A DNA stretch of 64,000 nt from Alistipes sp. (GCA_017935185.1 JAGBIC010000021.1:1-64000); one strand, 5' to 3'. Shown: positions 8,264-17,579, counted from the stretch's first letter. The notes: generated by a model not told the origin, from the letters alone. Numbers and translations: made by a program.

Positions 8264-9442
8264 TTACAAATTATTGATAGCCTCCTTAAGTTGCTGCATG
8301 GCTTGTGCCAATACAGCACGTTGCGTACCGACATTCATGCGGGCGTGGAACTCTCCGCCTTGGCCGAACATTGCGCCGTCGTTTAGGGCAAGGTGGGCTT
8401 TGTTGACCACCAAATCTACCAGTTCGCTGTGGCTGAGTCCTAGCGCCGAGAAGTCGAGCCATACAAGGAATGAGGCTTGGGGTCGTAGAATTTTGATTTG
8501 AGGTAACTCTTTGGCGAGGAAATCCTCGACATAAAGAATATTCCCTTCTACATAGCGCAACATCTGCTCTCGCCAGCTGTTGCCATAGTCAAAGGCCGCT
8601 TCGGTGGCTGTCATGGCGAAAATCGTGGCCATATCCATCTCGTTTGCTTCGAGCCACGAGAAGAATTTGGTACGCAACTCTGCATTGGGGACAATCGTGA
8701 AAGAACTCACAATGCCTGCAATGTTGAATGTCTTTGAGGGCGCTCCGAAAGTAATGCTGCAACGTGCCGCCTGCTCCGATACTGTGGCGAAGGGCGTGTG
8801 CTTGTGCCCGAATAGTGCCATGTCGCAGTGAATTTCGTCGGAGATGACTATAAGATTGTGTTTAACTGCTATCTCCGCCAAATGTTGCAGGGTAGCTTTG
8901 TCCCAAACTATCCCTGCCGGATTGTGTGGGTTTGACAGAATAAGTACTTTGCACTTGTCGTCGATAACACTCTCGAGATTTTCAAAATCCATGCAGTAGC
9001 CATTGTCGCATCTTTGGAGCGGATTGTATACGACTTCACGGCCATTGTTCTCGGGTACGAGTCGGAAGGGGTGATATACGGGAGGTTGGATGATTACCTT
9101 GTCGCCCGGCTGCGTGAAAGCCTGCAAAACCATGGCGATACCTTTGACTATTCCCGGGATATATCGCATCCATTCACGTTTTACCTCCCAGCCGTGTCGG
9201 GCCAATAACCATTGCTCGATGCTTTGCCAATAACCATCATAGCTCTTTGTGTAGCCGAATACGGGGTGACCGAGGCGTTTGCTCAGCGCCTCAACAATAA
9301 AATCGGGGGTCTCAAAATCCATATCGGCGACCCACAGCGGAATGAGATCCTCTCGGCCAAAGTACTCTTTCAGAGCCTCGACTTTGATGGCGTGTGAACC
9401 ACGTCGGTCAACGGGTTTATCAAAATCGTAATGTTTATCCAT
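8264..9442 (-). CDS. PatB/MalY-type aminotransferase (cystathionine beta-lyase family)
   Basis: 392 residues, fold type I PLP enzyme. PatB relatives cleave C-S bonds of cystathionine or cysteine, giving homocysteine or pyruvate, ammonia and sulfide; some act as aminotransferases. Family marks: LIPLWVADMDFETPDFIVEAL at residues 33-53, GYTKSYDGYW, NPHNPAG (171-177), SDEIHCD (201-207), and the PLP-binding lysine K237 in TFGAPSKTFNIAG. Full length. It lies between the acyl-CoA reductase gene and the pRiA4b-like gene with short gaps (15 and 17 bases), consistent with one operon. The true substrate cannot be told from sequence. Confidence 0.88.
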   Translation of the reverse strand: MDKHYDFDKPVDRRGSHAIKVEALKEYFGREDLIPLWVADMDFETPDFIVEALSKRLGHPVFGYTKSYDGYWQSIEQWLLARHGWEVKREWMRYIPGIVKGIAMVLQAFTQPGDKVIIQPPVYHPFRLVPENNGREVVYNPLQRCDNGYCMDFENLESVIDDKCKVLILSNPHNPAGIVWDKATLQHLAEIAVKHNLIVISDEIHCDMALFGHKHTPFATVSEQAARCSITFGAPSKTFNIAGIVSSFTIVPNAELRTKFFSWLEANEMDMATIFAMTATEAAFDYGNSWREQMLRYVEGNILYVEDFLAKELPQIKILRPQASFLVWLDFSALGLSHSELVDLVVNKAHLALNDGAMFGQGGEFHARMNVGTQRAVLAQAMQQLKEAINNL

Positions 9443-9457
9443 ATATGTAAATCGGGT

Positions 9458-10447
9458 TTAATCGGTTAAAAAATCTATTACATCCACACCATCGGCATAG
9501 TCTCGTAGGGTGGGGTATTGCGCCTTGCCAAAAGCCACGCATCGGGGGTGTTTGCTGCAATGAGATACCACACATTGCAACTTGTTGTCGTTTTCGGTTA
9601 GCCACTGCTCTGCTTTGTCGAGTGAGCGGTAGCGCATTATGTTTATAATGCTCAATGTGTCGGAAAATCCCTCTCTTTCTATCATTAAAGCACCTCCTAA
9701 GTCGGTAAATTCCACCCCTTGCATTGTGAGCATCGCACGGTTGTGAAGATAGTTTCCATGAAACATGTTGTTCATTGCGGGGGCGGTAATTTTGGGCGTA
9801 TATCCTTCAGGCAGTAGCAGAAGCGATATATTGCGGCAACCCATGCCGTTGTATGAGAATATATCATTACTGAGCCCTTGCAGCTCCTCGTTGCTTTCGT
9901 GGCCGTCAAGAAGTGCAGCCGAGTGGCGAGAACCTCGTATGAGTGACGGGGTTGAGATGTAGCGCTGTGAGAATAGTCGGGCAGTGTCATCGCTGCCGGT
10001 TGCTATTATTTTGTCGTAATTTGCCGAGGGATTGTATTGTGATATGTGAATATCCGGCTCAATTTCATGTAAAAGACGACAGATATATAGCATGAGCGCT
10101 TTATCTTTGCTCGATGGTTTGATGGCTGCATCGTGACCACAGATGAGTGTGCACATCAAATCGAAAAATCCTACGAGCGGTATGTTTCCGGCCATGATTA
10201 TTGCAATCTTTTTAGGGTCGGTTGCCGCTACTTTGGGGTATGATTTTACCCACTCCTCCAATTTGTTTTGGTCGAGGAATTCGCTGCATATGGCATCAAT
10301 AGCAAGCATGATATCGTTTGCCGAGAACCATTCGTTTTCGGCGATGGCTTGTGCTATGCATTGTTGCGAGGCGTTGTCGTGCCCAAAATGACGCAGGCGT
10401 AAGCCCAACTCTGCGAAGATTGCGATTCTATGTAATACCTCATTCAT
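9458..10447 (-). CDS. LuxC-like acyl-CoA reductase
   Basis: 329 residues. The family reduces acyl-CoA to fatty aldehyde with NADPH through an acyl-cysteine intermediate. Visible marks are KKIAIIMAGNIPLVGFFDL (residues 79-97), GHDAAIKPSSKDK, the glycine-containing nucleotide segment IIATGSDDTARLF, and the probable catalytic Cys C204 in YNGMGCRNISLLLLP. ATG 10447 is chosen over an adjacent TTG. There is no LuxE synthetase or LuxD transferase beside it, so the role is not bioluminescence; aldehyde or lipid metabolism is a guess. First gene of the minus-strand operon that runs to tRNA-Leu. Confidence 0.8.
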   Translation of the reverse strand: MNEVLHRIAIFAELGLRLRHFGHDNASQQCIAQAIAENEWFSANDIMLAIDAICSEFLDQNKLEEWVKSYPKVAATDPKKIAIIMAGNIPLVGFFDLMCTLICGHDAAIKPSSKDKALMLYICRLLHEIEPDIHISQYNPSANYDKIIATGSDDTARLFSQRYISTPSLIRGSRHSAALLDGHESNEELQGLSNDIFSYNGMGCRNISLLLLPEGYTPKITAPAMNNMFHGNYLHNRAMLTMQGVEFTDLGGALMIEREGFSDTLSIINIMRYRSLDKAEQWLTENDNKLQCVVSHCSKHPRCVAFGKAQYPTLRDYADGVDVIDFLTD

Positions 10448-10452
10448 CAACC

Positions 10453-10460
10453 CAAAGATA
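10453..10460 (-). promoter_or_regulatory. Putative -7 box, TATCTTTG (minus strand)
   Basis: TAnnTTTG ends five bases before the ATG at 10447. An ATTG lies 18 bases upstream as a possible -33 element. The spacing suggests a leaderless or nearly leaderless transcript for the acyl-CoA reductase operon. Confidence 0.55.
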
Positions 10461-10522
10461 ACAAAAAAATAGTTATGCCAATCATATTTTTGAACAATAT
10501 CACCCCTCGGCGGCGACTTTTG

Positions 10523-12142
10523 TCAGAAATCGGCTTTACACTCAATTCTGATCAGCTTGCCATTGTGCGGATGTGTGAACTCGATACTTTCGGCGTGTAG
10601 ATGCAATCGATGATGAGCCTTGTCCGATAACCCTCTGCCATAGATGTCATCACCAACAATCGGCGTGCCGAGCCCGTTGGGATGGGCGGCATGCACACGC
10701 AACTGATGCGTGCGACCTGTTATGGGGATAAATCTTATGCGTGTATAGCCATCTTTGCGACTTATAACCTGAAAATCTGTTATCGCGCGCTTGCCGTCGG
10801 GGGCAACCATTTGACGCGGGCGATTTTCGTAGTCGAGTTTTATAGGCAGGTCGATTTGCCCTTTGTCGGGCTTGACTATACCATCGAGTAGAGCAACATA
10901 GCTTTTCTTTATATTGCGGTGAATAAATTGTTGTTGCAATAACTCGTGTGTGACTTTGTCTTTGGCAATGATTAACACCCCCGATGTCGATTGGTCAAGC
11001 CGATGAACTATCATAGGCCCTGAAGCTGTGGGGTAGTGCTCCCTTGTCCACTCCTCGGCTGAACGCACACCCGATTTGCCAACGACCGATAACATGCCCG
11101 AAGGTTTGTTTATTGCAACGATATGGTCATCTTCCCAAATAATTTCAGGCTCGGGCGGTGCTATGTGTAGGAGCGGGTTCTCCTCAACGTCCAGCCCCTG
11201 CATCATGTGCATTAAGATGGGCTTGCATTTGCTGTTGCACGACGGATAAAACTCCCCATGACGCCTGATTTCGCCACGCGGCGAATTACCCCACCAAAAC
11301 TCGGCCATGGCAATTGGGTGTAATGAGTTCAGATAGGCGTATTGCAGAAGTTTTGGGGCGGCACATTCGCCGGCACCTGCCGGTGGGGTGTGCTGTGGCG
11401 TTGAGGCGAAAATATCGCATAAGTCGCGCTCCTGACCGAGAGCATTGAGCAAACGGAATTTGCCAAATATTTGTTGCTGGAGTTTTGCCGAACGCTGGTG
11501 GCGCTCGCTCTTTAAACGGTTAATCTCGTTTTGTAACCCCTCTACCGTGTTGCGAGCCTGCTCGATATGGCGTTTCAATTCAATCTTCAGACGATGAAAT
11601 TCGGCATTGTCATGCTGACTTTGACGTATCAGGTCGGCATTGTTGGCCATGTTGTTGCGGCGCAGGATGTCGCGTTCGGCTTTGCGCTGCGCGAAATAAT
11701 TTTTTAGATGTAATAGCTCCTGCGAGGCTTCTTCTTCGCAACGCTTTAGTTCGGCATGTGCTGCAATAAGTTCGTCGGCACACTCCAACTCTATTATTTT
11801 GCGATTTATATCACTTATCTCGGCCTCCTCTCGGCGAAAGAAGTCGTCGGGCTGTAACATGTCGTAGACAGGAGGAGTGAAATATGGATGGGTATTTTTT
11901 CCGGCAATATTTCCCGAAAATGCAGCCAAAAATCCGAGCCTATGCTCTTTGTCGCGAACTACAAGAACTCCGAACATCTTGCCTTGACGCAGTTCGTCAT
12001 GCCAATCATGGCGTGTTGCGACGTGCTCCATCACCTCCCTAGCAGCTTCTTGGCAGAGCGCATGTGGCGAATAATGAAATGGCCAAGTGAATTGTTTTGG
12101 CGGCTCTATATGGCTTATGTCGTTATGAAAATAGTGCAACAT
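10523..12142 (-). CDS. RluA-family pseudouridine synthase with long N-terminal extension
   Basis: 539 residues. The catalytic domain (about 333-539) has the RluA motif MIVHRLDQSTSGVLIIAK with catalytic Asp D383, the KPSGMLSV start and GRTHQLRVHAAHPNGLG. It converts uridine to pseudouridine in rRNA or tRNA; the target site cannot be told. The first 330 residues are not part of the core enzyme. They hold a conserved-looking GVLVVRDKEHRLGFLAAFSGNI segment, a long coiled coil (about 100-230) and a Cys-containing patch (residues 302-306, SCNSKC). Such long forms are typical of Bacteroidota. The -7 box lies four bases before the ATG. Confidence 0.9.
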   Translation of the reverse strand: MLHYFHNDISHIEPPKQFTWPFHYSPHALCQEAAREVMEHVATRHDWHDELRQGKMFGVLVVRDKEHRLGFLAAFSGNIAGKNTHPYFTPPVYDMLQPDDFFRREEAEISDINRKIIELECADELIAAHAELKRCEEEASQELLHLKNYFAQRKAERDILRRNNMANNADLIRQSQHDNAEFHRLKIELKRHIEQARNTVEGLQNEINRLKSERHQRSAKLQQQIFGKFRLLNALGQERDLCDIFASTPQHTPPAGAGECAAPKLLQYAYLNSLHPIAMAEFWWGNSPRGEIRRHGEFYPSCNSKCKPILMHMMQGLDVEENPLLHIAPPEPEIIWEDDHIVAINKPSGMLSVVGKSGVRSAEEWTREHYPTASGPMIVHRLDQSTSGVLIIAKDKVTHELLQQQFIHRNIKKSYVALLDGIVKPDKGQIDLPIKLDYENRPRQMVAPDGKRAITDFQVISRKDGYTRIRFIPITGRTHQLRVHAAHPNGLGTPIVGDDIYGRGLSDKAHHRLHLHAESIEFTHPHNGKLIRIECKADF

Positions 12143-12146
12143 GATG

Positions 12147-12154
12147 CAAAGATA
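12147..12154 (-). promoter_or_regulatory. Putative -7 box, TATCTTTG (minus strand)
   Basis: TAnnTTTG ends four bases before the ATG of the RluA-family gene at 12142. No good -33 element is seen upstream. If used, the mRNA would be leaderless. Confidence 0.45.
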
Positions 12155-12237
12155 AATTTTTTCGAAAAAAAGTTGTAGTTTTATGTGACTTTTTACGACT
12201 AATAGTGTAAAGGCAAAGGCTTAAACAAAGAAATAAA

Positions 12238-12711
12238 ATGGAGAATTCCGAAAAAGAGTTTACGAGAATCGTTGGTGAACATAAGGATACCATTTATATG
12301 GTGTGTTATATGTTCTCTAAGGATAATGCCGAGGTGGAGGATTTGTATCAAGAAATTCTGATAAATTTATGGCGCAGTTATTCCAAGTTTGAGGGCCGAA
12401 GCAGCCTTAAAACATGGATATGGCGTGTGAGTCTTAATACATGTATCTCTATTGACCGCAAAAAACGTCGCCGTGATAAGATGCCCCTTGATATGGATAT
12501 CGATCTCTATAACGATTCTGATTGCGATACAAAGCAGATTAAGATGCTACATGATCGCATCAATCGTCTCGGGCCATTCGACAGAGCAATAATTCTGTTG
12601 TGGCTTGAAAATATGTCTTATGAAGAGATTGGTGCTATTGTGGGAATTTCAGAGAAGAATGTCTCGGTGCGTTTATTTAGAATCAAGGAACAACTTAAAG
12701 CTATGAAATAG
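12238..12711 (+). CDS. ECF-type RNA polymerase sigma factor
   Basis: 157 residues. Region 2 is visible as DTIYMVCYMFSKDNAEVEDLYQEILINLWRSYSKFEGRSSLKTWIWRVSLNTCI (residues 17-70), and region 4 as DRAIILLWLENMSYEEIGAIVGISEKNVSVRLFRIKEQLK (about 115-154). It directs RNA polymerase to a small set of promoters. The stop is followed after one base by the ATG of a small membrane protein, which is the likely partner or anti-sigma factor. The promoter it recognises is not evident. It lies upstream of the beta-galactosidase, but a terminator separates them. Confidence 0.9.
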   Translation: MENSEKEFTRIVGEHKDTIYMVCYMFSKDNAEVEDLYQEILINLWRSYSKFEGRSSLKTWIWRVSLNTCISIDRKKRRRDKMPLDMDIDLYNDSDCDTKQIKMLHDRINRLGPFDRAIILLWLENMSYEEIGAIVGISEKNVSVRLFRIKEQLKAMK

Positions 12712-12712
12712 G

Positions 12713-13294
12713 ATGGAACAGAGGGAACATATGCAGTTGGAGGAGTTGCGTGAGCAGGTGTCGCTGCTGAAAGACAAGTTGCAGCGTCAGCAGATTATTT
12801 CCGAAAGAATGATTGCTGAAGCAGCTCAAAAGCGTGTTGGAAAATTGAACCGTGCAGGTGTGATATGGGGTATTTTTGGCCTCTTTGCTGTGGTTTGGTG
12901 TAGTGCCGTATTCCATCAAATTGGATTTAGCGATGAGTTTGTTGTTGGTACAGCATTATTGCTGGCGGTGTGTACTATTGTTACGATATATGCCCATTGG
13001 AATCTCCACTCGGTAGATGTTGCGCATGGCAATCTTATTGAGATTACGCAAAAGCTATTGCGATTCCGTAAGATTTATGCCAATTGGCACTTCTATTCTA
13101 TTCCGGCATTGCTGATATGGTGTTATTTCCTCTATTACGATGCCAAGCAGGTGCTGGAGTATCCCGAGGCATTTCTTTGGGCTGGCCTTGTCGGAGGAAT
13201 TATAGGGGCGATTATTGGCCTAAAAAGGCACTATGCCATATTGCGTGAGGCCGATGAATTGTTGGCTAATATCCGAGAATTGATGCAAGAATAA
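12713..13294 (+). CDS. Four-helix membrane protein, possible sigma-factor partner
   Basis: 193 residues, not recognised as a named family. A soluble N-terminal helical segment (residues 1-45, MQLEELREQVSLLKDKLQRQQ, coiled-coil-like) precedes four hydrophobic segments at about 49-67, 75-93, 127-143 and 155-170, then a short charged helix. The position one base after the sigma factor stop, and the cytoplasmic-helix-plus-membrane layout, fit a membrane anti-sigma factor of Bacteroidota type, but no zinc-binding HxxxCxxC motif is present. The role as regulator is inference from context only. Confidence 0.65.
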   Translation: MEQREHMQLEELREQVSLLKDKLQRQQIISERMIAEAAQKRVGKLNRAGVIWGIFGLFAVVWCSAVFHQIGFSDEFVVGTALLLAVCTIVTIYAHWNLHSVDVAHGNLIEITQKLLRFRKIYANWHFYSIPALLIWCYFLYYDAKQVLEYPEAFLWAGLVGGIIGAIIGLKRHYAILREADELLANIRELMQE

Positions 13295-13333
13295 AAACCC
13301 AACCATAACCAAATATAATATCAATCGAAAGCG

Positions 13334-13364
13334 AGAGGTGATCCCAATGAGGGTCACCTTTTGT
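13334..13364 (+). terminator. Rho-independent terminator after the sigma-factor pair
   Basis: AGGTGATCCC (13336-13345) pairs with GGGTCACCT (13351-13359) with one bulged T, followed by TTTT. Confidence 0.75.
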
Positions 13365-13413
13365 TCTGGCGCAAATTCTCTATATCAGAATTAAGAAAAA
13401 TACTTTTTTTTAA

Positions 13414-13421
13414 TAACTTTG
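13414..13421 (+). promoter_or_regulatory. Putative -7 box of the beta-galactosidase gene, TAACTTTG
   Basis: TAnnTTTG 75 bases before the ATG at 13496. The leader between has a short CTCGC/GCGAG inverted repeat (about 13434-13459). No catabolite or ECF-type motif was recognised. Confidence 0.5.
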
Positions 13422-13495
13422 TAGGATGAATAGCTCGCATTTTGATTGTCGGAGCGAGTTTATGCTGCAAGAAATAATAACTAAAAACTATAGTT

Positions 13496-16400
13496 ATGAG
13501 AAAAACTAATCTGTTAGCGTTGGTTGCGATGCTGATGTTCTCGGTGTCGGCAATGGCGCAAAATCTCAAAGGCTTTGCCTATGGTGAGCAGGAGGCTCCG
13601 CGTGGCTATGAGTCGAAGAATGCCGAGTGGGAGTCACCCCAGGAGGTGGCGCTCAATAAAGAGCAACCGAAGGCGTGGTTCTTTCATTTTGCTTCAGAGG
13701 AGAGCGCCCGCAAGGTGTTGCCCGAGTGTAGCGAGTATTATCTCTCGTTGGATGGTACATGGAAATTTAATTGGGTACCACATCCCGAGCAGCGCCCCAA
13801 GGAGTTTTATCAGCCTTCGTTTGATGTTTCACAGTGGGACGATGTGCAGGTGCCGATGAACTGGAATGTTTATGGCTTGCAAGCTGACGGAACGCAAAAA
13901 TACGGCACACCTATATATGTTAATCAGCCTGTGATTTTTAAGCATACGGTTGCCGTTGGTGATTGGAAGGGCGGTGTTATGCGTGAGCCCGACCCAACTC
14001 ATACCACCTACAAGCATCGTAATGAGGTGGGTTCATATCGTCGTAGCTTCACCCTGCCCAAAGAGTGGGATGGCCGCCAGATATATCTGAATTTTGATGG
14101 AGTGGATTCGTTCTTCTATTTGTGGGTAAATGGCCGTTATGTCGGTTTTTCGAAAAATTCACGCAACTTGGCTGCATTCAATATAACCAAATATCTGGTT
14201 AAAGGTGAGAATATTGTAGCCGTTGAGGTGTATCGTAACTCGGATGCCTCGTTCCTTGAGGCTCAAGATATGTTCCGCTTGCCCGGAATCTTCCGAACAG
14301 TATCTCTGACGGCAACCAATCCTGTTGAGTTGCGAGATTTGCGTGTTACTACCGACCTCGATGCCGAGTATAAAGATGGCGTTGCGAAAATCAATATAGA
14401 TGTACGCAACCTCACATCGAAAGCGGCGAAGGGTTATACCTTGCAGGCAAAACTCTTCTGCAACGAACTTTATAGCGATGAGAATACGCCTGTGGATGGT
14501 GCTGTGAGTCATGCGGCAGTAGCCGAAATAGGGGGTATGGCCACATCAACAGCCTCGATGGAGATAGCGATGGAGAATCCTAAAAAGTGGAGTGCCGAGA
14601 AGCCTTACCGCTATACCCTTGTTGTAAGCCTTAAGGATAAAAAGGGTCGTGTGGTCGATATAGCCTCTACGCATATGGGTTTCCGCGAAGTGGAGATTAT
14701 CGACACCAAGGCTGAAGATGATGAGTTCGGTATTGCAGGACGTTATTACTACCTCAATGGCCAACCTATCAAGATGAAGGGTGTAAATCGTCATGAAAAC
14801 AACCTTGAGCGAGGTCATGCAATCACACGTGAGCAGATGCAAAAAGAGGTGATGTTGATGTTGCGAGGTAATATTAACCATGTGCGTTGTTCGCACTATC
14901 CCGATGCGCCATATTGGTATTATCTGTGCGATAAATATGGTATCATGCTTGAAGATGAGGCCAATCTTGAAAGCCATCAGTATTATTATGGTGATGCGTC
15001 ACTCTCTCACGTTGCCGAGTTCCTGGATGCTCATGTGGCTCGAGTTATGGAGATGGCCCATGCTACGGTGAATCACCCTTCGGTGGTTATATGGTCGCTT
15101 GGAAATGAGGCTGGCCCGGGTCAGAATTTCGTTGTGGCCTATAATACGCTGAAGGCCTTCGATGCAACGCGCCCTGTGCAATATGAGCGTAACAACAAGA
15201 TTGTCGATATAGGATCTAATCAATATCCCTCTATTGGCTGGACTCAATATGCCGTTACGGGTAAAGCTCCAATCAAATATCCGTTCCATATCTCGGAGTA
15301 TGCCCACTCGATGGGTAATGCCGCGGGCAACTTGCAGGATTATTGGGATGCTATCGAGAGTACCAATTTCTTTATCGGCGGTGCTATATGGGATTGGGCC
15401 GACCAAGCCTTTTGGAATGTTGATCCTGTGACACGTCAGCGTTATATGGGTTATGGTGGTGATTTCGGTGATCGCCCCAATGGTCATACCTTCTGCATGA
15501 ATGGTATTGTATTCCCGAATCACACCCCCAAGCCACAATATTATGAGGTTAAAAAGGTCTATCAGAATGTCGGTATTACAATGCAACCCGATGGCCAGAT
15601 CTCAATCTTCAACAAGCGCTATTTCGAGCCGCTTGACGATTTTGATATCGTTGTGTCATTGTGGGAGGATGGAAAACAGATAGCTTCATACACCCAGCCG
15701 AATCCGGGTGTTGCGCCGCGTACGGCAAAGAGTTTCAAGCCGCAGTTCGACCTTTCGAATCTTGCCCCCGAGAAGGAGTATTTTATTAAGGTACAACTCA
15801 AACTAAACAAACAGATGCCGTGGGCCGATAAGGGTTATGTCCAGATGGAGGAGCAACTCGCCGTGAAGTCGGCTGCCAAGAGTGCCTATATCGCTGATGT
15901 TGCCACAGCTGATGTTAAACCCGAGGTAAAGACCGAGGGCGAGGTTACAACAATTTCGGCTGGTAGTTCATTCCATATCGCTATGGATAACGATAAGGGT
16001 GTTCCCTGTCATTTGGTATACGGCAACAATACAATCATTCCGAAGGGTAATTCCGTAAGGCTCTACACCTATCGCGCTCCTGTCGATAACGATAACTGGG
16101 CGATAAACAGATGGTTCTCTTTGGGTCTGTTTGCAACAGAAGATAAGGTGTTGTCGCATAAGATTATAGAGAAGGAGGATGGCTCGGTTGTTTTGCAGTA
16201 TGTTGTGCGTACACAGGCTAAAAATGCGGGACGTCGTGTTAAGCATGCAGACAACAATTTCTCGCTGTTGAGCGATGGTGAAGAGATGGGCGAGGATGAT
16301 TTCCACTTTATATCTAACCGTATTTGGACTATTTATCCCGATGGCAGTATCGAGCTCAACAGCGTTGTGACAGGTAGTACGGCCTCGGTTAATTTGGCTC

Positions 16401-17524
16401 GTATCGGATATGAGTTGCAGCTCTCGAAGGAGATGAAGAACTACACCTATTACGGTCGTGGTCCGTGGAATAACTATAATGATCGTTGCACGGGTTCATT
16501 TATCGAGCAGTATGAAAGCACGGTTAAGGATCAGTTTGTAGCGTGGCCAAAGCCGCAGGATATGGCAAACCGCGAGGAGGTTCGCTGGGCGGCGCTCACC
16601 AACGATAGTGGAAATGGCGTTTTGGTAGTCTCTACCGAAGGTATGTCTACATCTGCGCTGGAGTGGAATGCTGTTGAACTTACCGAGGCTGCCCACCCGT
16701 ATCAGTTGCCTGAATCATCGTCTACATGGCTCAATATCGATAAGAAGATGGGAGGTCTTGGCGGTAACAGTTGCGGCCCGAGCCCGCTTGCAGAGGATAT
16801 TGTCAAGGCAGGTGAAAACTCAGTGGGCTTTATTTTGCGACCCCTGCGTAAGGGCGATAGCTACACCTCAAAGGCCGATGTGTTGCCATCGGGCGCTGCG
16901 CCGGTGCTGCTTTCACGTGATATTCGTGGATGGTTGTCGATGAAGTGTTCAAAGAGAGATGCCCAGATATACTACCAGCTTGGAGAGCAGGGTAAACCTC
17001 AACTCTACACCGAGCCTGTCAATATGAACAAGGGTGGCGATATTATTGTATGGGAGAAGGAGTCGCCTGAACTTGCGGCCACATATTCGTATCCCGAAGT
17101 GTTGTCTATCCCCATCTCCATTGCTTTCTGCTCAAGTCAGGAGTCATCCGGAGGGGATGCAAATAAATTTATTGATGGTGATCCCTCTACTATATGGCAC
17201 TCGGCATATTCCGTTACGGTGGCAATATACCCTCACTACATCGATTTTGATGCAAATGAAGTGGTGGGGATAAAAGGCTTTAAGTATCTGCCTCGTCAAG
17301 ATAGTGGCACGAATGGTAATATTAAAGCTTACAAGTTGCAGGTAAGTGATGATGGTAAGAATTGGGGCGAGGCTGTCGTGCAAGGTGAGTTTGAGAATAA
17401 TCGCAAACAGCAGACCGTACTTTTCCCGAAACCTGTCAAGGCTCGTTATGTGCGTTTTACGGCACTGAGTTCGCAAAATGGTCAGGACTTCGCTTCTGGT
17501 GCAGAGTTTGAACTGATTAGGTAG
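13496..17524 (+). CDS. Exported glycoside hydrolase family 2 beta-galactosidase with C-terminal F5/8 C domain
   Basis: 1342 residues. The signal peptide MRKTNLLALVAMLMFSVSAMAQ has no lipobox cysteine, so periplasmic export is expected. Order: GH2 sugar-binding domain (about 60-290), immunoglobulin-like domain, TIM barrel (about 400-700), a large beta-galactosidase domain 5 (about 820-1120), and a C-terminal discoidin/F5-8-type-C domain (about 1190-1342, SQESSGGDANKFIDGDPSTIWHS start). The catalytic acid/base is E538 in WSLGNEAGPG and the nucleophile is E601 in HISEYAHSMGN. These match LacZ-type retaining enzymes that release terminal beta-galactosyl residues. No SusC/SusD pair or other glycosidases lie beside it, so it is not in an obvious polysaccharide utilisation locus. 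Confidence 0.92.
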   Translation: MRKTNLLALVAMLMFSVSAMAQNLKGFAYGEQEAPRGYESKNAEWESPQEVALNKEQPKAWFFHFASEESARKVLPECSEYYLSLDGTWKFNWVPHPEQRPKEFYQPSFDVSQWDDVQVPMNWNVYGLQADGTQKYGTPIYVNQPVIFKHTVAVGDWKGGVMREPDPTHTTYKHRNEVGSYRRSFTLPKEWDGRQIYLNFDGVDSFFYLWVNGRYVGFSKNSRNLAAFNITKYLVKGENIVAVEVYRNSDASFLEAQDMFRLPGIFRTVSLTATNPVELRDLRVTTDLDAEYKDGVAKINIDVRNLTSKAAKGYTLQAKLFCNELYSDENTPVDGAVSHAAVAEIGGMATSTASMEIAMENPKKWSAEKPYRYTLVVSLKDKKGRVVDIASTHMGFREVEIIDTKAEDDEFGIAGRYYYLNGQPIKMKGVNRHENNLERGHAITREQMQKEVMLMLRGNINHVRCSHYPDAPYWYYLCDKYGIMLEDEANLESHQYYYGDASLSHVAEFLDAHVARVMEMAHATVNHPSVVIWSLGNEAGPGQNFVVAYNTLKAFDATRPVQYERNNKIVDIGSNQYPSIGWTQYAVTGKAPIKYPFHISEYAHSMGNAAGNLQDYWDAIESTNFFIGGAIWDWADQAFWNVDPVTRQRYMGYGGDFGDRPNGHTFCMNGIVFPNHTPKPQYYEVKKVYQNVGITMQPDGQISIFNKRYFEPLDDFDIVVSLWEDGKQIASYTQPNPGVAPRTAKSFKPQFDLSNLAPEKEYFIKVQLKLNKQMPWADKGYVQMEEQLAVKSAAKSAYIADVATADVKPEVKTEGEVTTISAGSSFHIAMDNDKGVPCHLVYGNNTIIPKGNSVRLYTYRAPVDNDNWAINRWFSLGLFATEDKVLSHKIIEKEDGSVVLQYVVRTQAKNAGRRVKHADNNFSLLSDGEEMGEDDFHFISNRIWTIYPDGSIELNSVVTGSTASVNLARIGYELQLSKEMKNYTYYGRGPWNNYNDRCTGSFIEQYESTVKDQFVAWPKPQDMANREEVRWAALTNDSGNGVLVVSTEGMSTSALEWNAVELTEAAHPYQLPESSSTWLNIDKKMGGLGGNSCGPSPLAEDIVKAGENSVGFILRPLRKGDSYTSKADVLPSGAAPVLLSRDIRGWLSMKCSKRDAQIYYQLGEQGKPQLYTEPVNMNKGGDIIVWEKESPELAATYSYPEVLSIPISIAFCSSQESSGGDANKFIDGDPSTIWHSAYSVTVAIYPHYIDFDANEVVGIKGFKYLPRQDSGTNGNIKAYKLQVSDDGKNWGEAVVQGEFENNRKQQTVLFPKPVKARYVRFTALSSQNGQDFASGAEFELIR

Positions 17525-17541
17525 TAGGGTGGCCTTATTAT

Positions 17542-17579
17542 AAATAATGGGTGTCACATCGTCGTGGCACCCATTATTT
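17542..17579. terminator. Bidirectional terminator between convergent genes
   Basis: A long hairpin pairs 17543-17557 with 17564-17579 around the loop ATCGTC. Its outer arms are A/T-rich, giving T-rich ends on both strands. It separates the beta-galactosidase from the CoA-transferase. Confidence 0.88.

Noticed and set aside
9458..10447. Bioluminescence genes
   Set aside because: Only a LuxC-like reductase occurs; LuxA, LuxB, LuxD and LuxE are absent.
14999..15586. A 195-codon frame antisense to the beta-galactosidase
   Set aside because: It covers the catalytic barrel region of the GH2 gene and has no independent support.
13496..17524. A polysaccharide utilisation locus around the beta-galactosidase
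   Set aside because: No SusC-like receptor, SusD lipoprotein, hybrid two-component regulator or other glycosidase is within 10 kb.
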